Source of the DNA: Nitrospirota bacterium
GTDB lineage: Bacteria; Nitrospirota; JAOUDF01
NCBI GenBank assembly: GCA_029859385.1
Contig: JAOUDF010000138.1
Location: 1-6,979 of the forward strand
Direction: 5' to 3'
Length of the DNA: 6,979 nt
Shown: one piece after another, positions 1 through 6,979 of the stretch
How the letters are laid out: each line of letters opens with the position of its first letter
How positions within the stretch are numbered: the stretch's first letter is position 1
Position numbers and translations under genes: made by a program
The notes under the pieces: generated by a model
Seen by the model: the letters and a program-made list of their open reading frames with translations, nothing else
Databases searched by the model: none
Told to the model about the DNA's origin: nothing

Positions 1-1
1 T

Positions 2-370
2 AAGGCCATGGGCAAAGGGGAGATGATGCTGGGGATTCTGGAGGATGCCACCAGAAATAACCCCGATGATATCCAGACCCTGATGGCCCTGGGGCGCTAC
101 TGCTTCAAGGCGGGCGATCACGAGCGGGCGGAGACGCTGCTCAAGAAGGTGGTCGAAAAAAACCCCCGCTATCTTGAGGCCCACCAGATTCTGGGGGATA
201 TCTATTTCCAGGGCGAGCGGAAGGACGAGGCCCTTGCCAGCCACCGGAACCTGCTGCAGATATTCAATCCGGTGGGCATGCTGTTCCACTGCGGAAGCTG
301 CGGGTATGAGTCGAGGGAGGTCTACTGGAAGTGTCCGCAGTGTAAGGAGTGGGACACCTTTGAGTACTGA
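2..370 (+). CDS. lapB: LapB/YciM-like TPR protein with C-terminal zinc ribbon (3' end only)
   Basis: This is the C-terminal part of a longer protein: the frame is open to the left edge, so the ATG at position 8 is probably internal. About 122 residues are visible. Two tetratricopeptide repeats come first, covering roughly PDDIQTLMALGRYCF to VEKNP and then RYLEAHQILGDIYF to LLQIF. They are followed by a four-Cys rubredoxin-like tail, CGSC at 290-301 and CPQC at 332-343, with the pattern CxxCG...YWxCPxCxxW. That TPR plus zinc-ribbon arrangement is the signature of LapB (YciM). In E. coli, LapB is an inner-membrane-anchored cytoplasmic protein that works with FtsH to control LpxC turnover and so lipopolysaccharide synthesis. 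The N-terminal membrane anchor and earlier TPRs lie outside the window, so the symbol rests on the tail; another TPR protein with a zinc ribbon remains possible. The gene converges on the GGDEF regulator at 418-1344. Confidence 0.77.
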   Translation, partial: KAMGKGEMMLGILEDATRNNPDDIQTLMALGRYCFKAGDHERAETLLKKVVEKNPRYLEAHQILGDIYFQGERKDEALASHRNLLQIFNPVGMLFHCGSCGYESREVYWKCPQCKEWDTFEY

Positions 371-417
371 TTTGAGATTTCAGATTTAAGATTTGGATAT
401 GGAATCTGGAATTTGAA
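371..417. repeat. AT-rich tract with imperfect inverted copies of a 14-bp motif; possible bidirectional terminator
   Basis: This 47-bp gap lies between two convergent genes. It carries tgagatttcagatt at 373-386 and aatctggaatttga at 403-416. These are near reverse complements and could pair as a stem of about 14 bp with several G-T wobbles around a 16-base loop. The composition is much more AT-rich than the flanking genes. The position suggests a bidirectional transcription end, but the stem is AT-rich and there is no clean run of U, so termination is inference. The same motif occurs again at 4293-4306. Confidence 0.5.
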
Positions 418-1344
418 TTACCCGCAGACCTGGTCGCGCCCGCCTCTTTTGGCACGATAGAGGGCTTCATCGGCCTTGCTGACCAGTTCCTCAGGGCTCA
501 GGCCGTCCCGGGGGTAGCTGGACACCCCCGCGCTTACGGTCACTTTGGGTACCGTTTCCCCTCCTGCGCCGGGGAAAGGGCGGCGGGAAATCTCATTGGC
601 CATCCGGGTCAGGACGGCGACGGCCCCTTCCTTGTCGGTTTCAGGGAAGACAACGGCGAACTCATCGCCGCCGTATCGGGCAATGATATCCTGTTCCCTC
701 AGCTCCATCCGCAGAAACCGCGCCATCTCCTGCAGTACGATATCTCCCGTGAGGTGGCCGTAGGTGTCGTTTATCTCCTTGTAGTTGTCGATGTCGATGA
801 GCACCATGGAGAACGGCAGGTCGCGGCGACTGTGCCTTTTGAACTCCTGGGCCAGGCGCTCGTCGAAATGTTTCCGGTTGTAAATGCCGGTCAGGCCGTC
901 GATGTTGGAGAGGTTGAGGAGTATCTCCATCTTGGTGAGGGAGGCGCTTACCCGGGCGATCAGCTCAGCGGGAGCGAAAGGCTTCGTCAGATAATCGTCG
1001 GCGCCGGACTGCAAACCTTCTACCTTTTCATCCACCTGGTCCTTGCAGGAAAGGAATATGAAGGGGGTGAGCCGCGTCTCTGCCCGCTCCCGGACCTTGC
1101 GGCAGAAGTCGTAGCCGTCCATTCCGGGAAGGATGATGTCGGAGATAATCAGGTCGGGAATTGACCGGCCTATGGCCTCTATTCCCTCTTCGGCCGACCC
1201 GGCAACCTGTATCTGGTAATCAAGGGGCTCGAGGGCGGCCACGATGACGTCGGCCCCTGTCCGGCTATCCTCCACGACCAGGATGTTTTTTATTGATCCG
1301 CGCATTATTTTCTGCTCTGCCCGAGATTTTTCAGTAAGTTGCAT
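418..1344 (-). CDS. Response regulator with GGDEF output (predicted diguanylate cyclase, PleD/WspR-like)
   Basis: Predicted cytoplasmic two-component regulator that makes cyclic di-GMP from two GTP. The receiver domain spans about residues 18-136. It has the acidic pair E25-D26, phosphoacceptor D69 in SDIILPGMDG, switch residue S99 and K121 in LTKPF. The GGDEF domain spans about residues 146-306 and begins with the usual DGLTGIYNR segment. It has an intact GGDEF motif at 225-229 and an RxxD inhibitory site (R216 to D219) exactly five residues before it, so product inhibition is expected. Phosphorylation at D69 should control dimerisation and activity; no partner histidine kinase is in the window. 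The start is uncertain. The ATG at 1344 has no good ribosome binding site, and the ATG at 1305 (Met14) would give the shorter leader typical of receivers. The gene is divergent from secA and convergent with the LapB-like gene. Domain assignment is secure; the biological output is unknown. Confidence 0.96.
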   Translation of the reverse strand: MQLTEKSRAEQKIMRGSIKNILVVEDSRTGADVIVAALEPLDYQIQVAGSAEEGIEAIGRSIPDLIISDIILPGMDGYDFCRKVRERAETRLTPFIFLSCKDQVDEKVEGLQSGADDYLTKPFAPAELIARVSASLTKMEILLNLSNIDGLTGIYNRKHFDERLAQEFKRHSRRDLPFSMVLIDIDNYKEINDTYGHLTGDIVLQEMARFLRMELREQDIIARYGGDEFAVVFPETDKEGAVAVLTRMANEISRRPFPGAGGETVPKVTVSAGVSSYPRDGLSPEELVSKADEALYRAKRGGRDQVCG

Positions 1345-1387
1345 GTCATTGAATCGTAATTTTTAAAAAAACCTTGAGACTAAATTA

Positions 1388-1416
1388 TGGTAATCCTCGC
1401 AATAATTTCCTATAAT
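1388..1416 (+). promoter_or_regulatory. Putative sigma70 promoter for secA
   Basis: A perfect TATAAT sits at 1411-1416 in the 124-bp divergent gap, 52 bp before the secA start codon. The hexamer 17 bp upstream, tggtaa at 1388-1393, is a poor -35, so the -10 box carries the call. Transcription would start near 1423, giving a leader of about 45 nt. A TTGAGA at 1374-1379 is too far upstream to be its -35. On the opposite strand, cataat (complement of 1384-1389) is a possible -10 for the divergent regulator, with no convincing -35. Confidence 0.5.
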
Positions 1417-1450
1417 CGCGTATTCATTCGTAGTATGCAATGATTTTTGC

Positions 1451-1458
1451 GGAGGGAG
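1451..1458 (+). promoter_or_regulatory. Ribosome binding site of secA
   Basis: The sequence ggagggag ends 10 bases before the ATG at 1469 and contains two overlapping purine-rich SD cores. It supports that ATG as the start, which also matches the usual SecA N-terminus (a short hydrophobic/basic helix followed by FG). Confidence 0.75.
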
Positions 1459-1468
1459 AACTCGTTAC

Positions 1469-4292
<2,824 letters not shown>

Positions 4293-4294
<2 letters not shown>

Positions 4295-4306
4295 TCTGAA
4301 ATTTGA
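4293..4306 (+). repeat. Third copy of the AT-rich 14-bp motif
   Basis: The sequence aatctgaaatttga overlaps the secA stop codon and fills much of the 26-bp gap to the next gene. It matches 403-416 at 13 of 14 bases and the reverse complement of 373-386 at 12 of 14. It is conspicuous in otherwise GC-rich DNA. Confidence 0.5.
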
Positions 4307-4320
4307 GAGATGAAATTGTT

Positions 4321-5139
4321 ATGAAAATCGCAGCAATACAGATGTCCTGCGGCCCCGACGTTGAACGAAACGTCAAGAGGGCCATTGAAATGGCGAAACT
4401 GGCCGCCGAGAAAGGGGCCCGGCTGGCCGCTTTCCAGGAGCTGTCCGTCTATCCGTGGTTTCCTGCGAAGAAGGATGACGGGGCCTTTGCCATGGCCCAG
4501 GGACTCGATGGCGCCATAATCGCCGAGATGAAAGAGCTGGCACGGGAGACGGGGATGGTTTTGGTCTGCCCCATCTTTGAGCGGGACGGAGATTCCTGCT
4601 ACAACTCCGCGGTTGTGATAGAAAAGGACAGTTCGGTTGCCGGAGTGTACCGAAAGGTACATGTCCCGCAGGTGGCTCTCTGGGAAGAGAAGTACTATTT
4701 TCAGCCCGGCAATGACGCCTTCCCCGTCTTCGATACCTCCTGCGGCAGGATCGGCATTCAGATATCGTGGGATAACTTCTTCCCCGAAGGGAGCCGGATC
4801 CTTGGCCTCAAGGGGGCGCAGATCGTCGTGGCGCCGACCTCGGCAGCCTTTGCCTCCCAGGACCGCTGGCTCAAGGTGATCTCAGCCAACGCAATTACCA
4901 ATGGCTTCTTTACGCTACGGGCCAACCGGGTCGGCAGAGAAGAGCATCAGAGCTTCTACGGAGCCAGTTTCTGCATAAACCCCTTTGGTGAACTGGTCGG
5001 CGAGCCGGCGGCGGAGAGGGATACGGTTTACCTTGTCGATATAGACCTCTCCCTCGTCGATGAGGCCAAGAGGACGCTCCCCTTTTTCCAGGACCGTCGT
5101 CCCGAGTGTTATGCCGAGATTGTTGCTGCAACGCAGTAA
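4321..5139 (+). CDS. Nitrilase-superfamily (carbon-nitrogen hydrolase) protein with Ser at the catalytic Cys position
   Basis: The protein has 272 residues, a normal length for a single-domain carbon-nitrogen hydrolase. The fold is recognisable from end to end: MKIAAIQM at the start, FQELSVYPWF with E40, VYRKVHVPQ with K112, EKYYFQPG at 123-130, WDNFFPEGSR, NRVG at 202-205, FYGASF at 212-217 and FFQDRRPECY near the end. The last blocks resemble N-carbamoylputrescine amidase and beta-ureidopropionase relatives. Family members use a Glu-Lys-Cys triad to hydrolyse amides, nitriles or carbamoyl groups. Here Glu and Lys are present, but the nucleophile position in the I-C-x-D block reads S149 (codon tcg, 4765-4767). 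The protein may be inactive, a binding or regulatory homologue, or a Ser variant, so no substrate is assigned. The ATG at 4321 is chosen over the TTG at 4303 because it gives the canonical family N-terminus; the SD (gagagatga) is weak. There is no signal peptide, so it should be cytoplasmic. It probably shares a transcript with secA. Confidence 0.93.
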   Translation: MKIAAIQMSCGPDVERNVKRAIEMAKLAAEKGARLAAFQELSVYPWFPAKKDDGAFAMAQGLDGAIIAEMKELARETGMVLVCPIFERDGDSCYNSAVVIEKDSSVAGVYRKVHVPQVALWEEKYYFQPGNDAFPVFDTSCGRIGIQISWDNFFPEGSRILGLKGAQIVVAPTSAAFASQDRWLKVISANAITNGFFTLRANRVGREEHQSFYGASFCINPFGELVGEPAAERDTVYLVDIDLSLVDEAKRTLPFFQDRRPECYAEIVAATQ

Positions 5140-5157
5140 GAAAGGCCTGATTATTGC

Positions 5158-5191
5158 AAATCCCTCTTGGGGAATGCCGTACCGGGTTTTT
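5158..5191 (+). terminator. Weak terminator-like hairpin after the nitrilase-like gene
   Basis: The segments aaatccc (5158-5164) and gggtttt (5184-5190) can pair with one bulge, followed by continuing T residues. A shorter competing stem, tccc/ggga, lies at 5161-5173. The stem is short and the loop long, so this is only a possible end for the secA transcript. Confidence 0.22.
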
Positions 5192-5250
5192 ATTGAAAAC
5201 AGTCGGACAGACAGGGCGACTTCTTTCTCCAGGTATTACAGAAAATAAAC

Positions 5251-5278
5251 TCGACATTTCTTCCCCGGCACCTGTAAA
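5251..5278 (+). promoter_or_regulatory. Possible sigma70-like promoter for the GAF-GGDEF gene
   Basis: tcgaca at 5251-5256 (5 of 6 to the -35 consensus) and tgtaaa at 5273-5278 (4 of 6 to the -10) are separated by 16 bp. The start of transcription would fall near 5285, just ahead of either candidate start codon. The match is modest and could be chance. Confidence 0.28.
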
Positions 5279-5299
5279 AAGAGTAGACAATCTCATTCC

Positions 5300-6769
5300 A
5301 TGACTCAGGGTGACATCGTGAAGAGGGAACGAAGGGCCGGCGTTGACATCAGGAAGCTGATCGTCGTTGACAGCCGCGACTATGTGGAAGAGGTCAGGAA
5401 GGCACTGGGGGCCTCCGGCTACCACGTCTATACGCAGAAGAGCGTACTGGGTGCTTTGGATGATGCCGTGAGGCTTGGCGCCATAGTGCTCGTAGGCGAG
5501 ACGGTGTGGCGCGCTACGGAGAGGCAGGAGCGGGAGCTTTTCTTTACGACCTCTCCGGAAATTTACCGGCTGCTGGTGGTAAACGAAGGGCCGCTGAGGC
5601 GGGACCTGGCGGTAAGCCGGTTTCACGGGCATATCAAAAAGCATCTCGGGGTCTCCGATGTCCGCCATGCCCTCTGGCAGATCAAATCCACCGAAAAGGT
5701 CTTTACGGAAAACCGCGAGCTGCGGGACTTCGTAGACCGGGCAACCAAGGAACTCTCCTTTTTCATCGACGTCGGCAAATCCCTCACGTCCACCAGCGAA
5801 CCCGGACAGATACTGGATATCATTCTCGGCAAGATACAGAAGATGATCCGCGCCGAAGGGTGGACCATTTTTCTCCATGACGAACAGCACGACGAACTGG
5901 CCGTGGTGCTGGTAAAACGATGGGGCCGCCGGAGCAGCTGGAAGAGGAAAGTGGTGCCTCCGGGAAAGGGTATTGTCGGCCGCACCTTTCTTTCCGGAGA
6001 ACCGGCCAGTGTCGCCGACGTGAAGTCCGACCGGTCTTACTATGCCGCGGTGGATGCGCCCGATGGCGTGAAAGTCCGGTCGCTGATGGCGGTCCCCATA
6101 AAGAGCGGCGGGGACACCATCGGCGTCCTTCAGGTGGTGAACCGCCGCGACGGGCTGCCTTTCGACGAAAAAGACCTGAAGCTGGTGCTTGAACTGGTTG
6201 ACCAGGCGGCGATAGCCATCGAACGGGGCAAGATTTACCAGCGGATGGCCGAAATGGTCATCACCGACGACCTTACGAAGCTCTTTAACCTGCGCTACCT
6301 CAATCGCACCATCGACGTGGAAATGGAGCGTTCTCGCCGGTACGGAACCCCCCTTTCCGTCATCTTCATGGACATGGATTTCTTCAAGGAAGTCAACGAC
6401 GCGCACGGTCATCTGATGGGCAGCAAGGTGCTGGCCGAGGTTGCGCGGCTCCTTATCGGCAAACTGCGGTCCGTTGACATCGTCTCGCGTTATGGAGGCG
6501 ACGAGTTCGTGGTGGTCCTTCCCCAGACAAACATTTCAGCCGCCCTCATGATTGCCGAAAGGCTCAGAAAAGCCGTCGCAAACAATGTCTTCCTTGCGGA
6601 GGAGGGTATCTCCCTCAAGCTTTCCGCGAGTTTCGGAGTCGCTTCATTCCCGGAGCACGCCGAAACGCGGGAGCAGATCCTTGCCCTGGCTGACAAGGCC
6701 ATGTATCGCGCCAAGAACAAGACCCGCAACTGCGTATTTACCATAGAGTCTTCGACCCCGGCCTGCTGA
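5300..6769 (+). CDS. Receiver-like/GAF/GGDEF protein (predicted sensor diguanylate cyclase)
   Basis: Predicted soluble cyclic di-GMP synthase of 489 residues with three modules. Residues about 17-128 look like a receiver fold: strand KLIVVDSRD at the start, IVLVGE where the phosphoacceptor strand should be, LLVVN, then HIKKHLG. The phosphoacceptor Asp is absent (G66/E67 there), so it is a degenerate receiver. A GAF domain follows at about 150-308, with PPGKGIVG, a block around VRSLMAVPIKSGGDTIGVLQVVN, and a helix ending in AIAIERG; its ligand cannot be read from sequence. The GGDEF domain (about 316-482) begins with DDLTKLFNLRYL, has GGDEF at 399-403 and an RxxD inhibitory site at R390 to D393, so it should be active and feedback-inhibited. 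There are no membrane segments. The ATG at 5300 lacks a good SD. The in-frame GTG at 5318 has agggtga four bases upstream and would remove only six residues. The next gene is an MglA-type GTPase, 145 bp downstream. Confidence 0.95.
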   Translation: MTQGDIVKRERRAGVDIRKLIVVDSRDYVEEVRKALGASGYHVYTQKSVLGALDDAVRLGAIVLVGETVWRATERQERELFFTTSPEIYRLLVVNEGPLRRDLAVSRFHGHIKKHLGVSDVRHALWQIKSTEKVFTENRELRDFVDRATKELSFFIDVGKSLTSTSEPGQILDIILGKIQKMIRAEGWTIFLHDEQHDELAVVLVKRWGRRSSWKRKVVPPGKGIVGRTFLSGEPASVADVKSDRSYYAAVDAPDGVKVRSLMAVPIKSGGDTIGVLQVVNRRDGLPFDEKDLKLVLELVDQAAIAIERGKIYQRMAEMVITDDLTKLFNLRYLNRTIDVEMERSRRYGTPLSVIFMDMDFFKEVNDAHGHLMGSKVLAEVARLLIGKLRSVDIVSRYGGDEFVVVLPQTNISAALMIAERLRKAVANNVFLAEEGISLKLSASFGVASFPEHAETREQILALADKAMYRAKNKTRNCVFTIESSTPAC

Positions 6770-6901
6770 CCATTTCTGGCCCGTCTCTTCCGCTCTCCTC
6801 CTCTGTTTCATATTAAAGGTTTGTGCTCACATCGCCGATGGTGTATTGCAGAGTTAAGAAACCCTGAGGGAAGACCCCCGTCCATCGAGGGTACCGCACA
6901 C

Positions 6902-6906
6902 GGAGG
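6902..6906 (+). promoter_or_regulatory. Ribosome binding site of the MglA-like gene
   Basis: ggagg lies 8 bases before the ATG at 6915, an optimal SD, and fixes that start. The rest of the 145-bp gap (6770-6914) contains a pyrimidine-rich run at about 6780-6809 and a small palindrome ccctgaggg at 6862-6870. I see no convincing promoter or terminator in it; ttgtgc at 6821-6826 is not followed by a good -10. Confidence 0.75.
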
Positions 6907-6914
6907 CCGAGCCA

Positions 6915-6979
6915 ATGCTCTTCAATTACGCATCAAAGGAAATCATCGCCAAGATCGTCTACTACGGTCCCGGTCTTTG
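6915..6979 (+). CDS. mglA: MglA-type Ras-like small GTPase (5' end only)
   Basis: Only 21 codons and two bases are inside the window. They read as an N-terminus typical of MglA: FNYASKEIIAKIVYYGPGL, where the final GPGL starts the P-loop that continues as CGKTTN in the family. The terminal bases tg fit the expected Cys codon. In Myxococcus, MglA is the GTPase that sets cell polarity and directs gliding and type IV pilus motility, with MglB as its GTPase-activating partner; many Gram-negatives carry paralogues of less certain role. The strong SD at 6902-6906 supports the start. Whether the P-loop and switch regions are intact, and whether an MglB/roadblock gene follows, cannot be seen. The upstream neighbour is the GAF-GGDEF protein on the same strand. 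Confidence 0.85.
   Translation, partial: MLFNYASKEIIAKIVYYGPGL

Noticed and set aside
754..1164. A 136-codon plus-strand open frame within the response regulator region
   Set aside because: It is the complement of the receiver and GGDEF coding sequence and shows no independent domain or RBS.
4303..4320. Upstream TTG start for the nitrilase-like protein
   Set aside because: The six extra residues (after Met) are not part of the family N-terminus; MKIAAIQM from the ATG at 4321 is the canonical start.
4910..6412. A 500-codon open frame on the minus strand
   Set aside because: It runs across the end of the nitrilase-like gene, the intergenic gap and most of the GAF-GGDEF gene, all of which have recognisable families on the plus strand. 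No domain or RBS supports it.
6827..6914. Possible GEMM (cyclic dinucleotide) riboswitch before the MglA-like gene
   Set aside because: The segment gccgatgg resembles the 3' end of that motif, but the conserved upstream core and the tetraloop-receptor parts are absent.

Overview
The window is ordinary-looking chromosomal bacterial DNA. It is GC-rich with strong GC bias at third codon positions, densely coded, and has short AT-rich intergenic gaps. The gene content suggests a Desulfobacterota/Deltaproteobacteria-type Gram-negative, Geobacter-like: a LapB-type TPR/zinc-ribbon protein, SecA with a C-terminal zinc site, several GGDEF regulators and an MglA-type small GTPase. This placement rests on recalled gene families, not on a phylogeny.

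Layout, left to right. (1) The 3' end of a LapB/YciM-like TPR protein with a four-Cys rubredoxin-like tail (+, ends at 370). (2) A 47-bp AT-rich tract made of imperfect inverted copies of a short motif, lying between convergent genes. (3) A response regulator with receiver and GGDEF domains, a predicted diguanylate cyclase (-, 418-1344). (4) A 124-bp divergent intergenic region with a perfect TATAAT box facing secA. (5) secA (+, 1469-4294), encoding 941 residues with an N-terminal insertion of about 43 residues relative to E. coli SecA. (6) A nitrilase-superfamily protein (+, 4321-5139), 26 bp downstream and probably co-transcribed, in which the catalytic Cys position reads Ser. (7) A 160-bp gap with weak terminator-like and promoter-like sequences. 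(8) A three-module protein with a receiver-like N-terminus lacking the phosphoacceptor Asp, then GAF, then GGDEF (+, 5300-6769). (9) A 145-bp gap ending in a strong ribosome binding site, then the first 21 codons of an MglA-type GTPase (+, 6915 to window end).

Functional themes are protein export (SecA), envelope quality control (LapB-like), and c-di-GMP signalling, with two diguanylate cyclases that both keep the GGDEF motif and the RxxD inhibitory site. The GAF-GGDEF gene sits directly upstream of an MglA-type polarity GTPase, suggesting but not proving a link between second-messenger signalling and surface motility or polarity. I see no mobile element, CRISPR array, tRNA or rRNA. The most unusual items are the Cys-to-Ser change in the nitrilase-like protein, the SecA insertion, the degenerate receiver and the dispersed AT-rich 14-mer.
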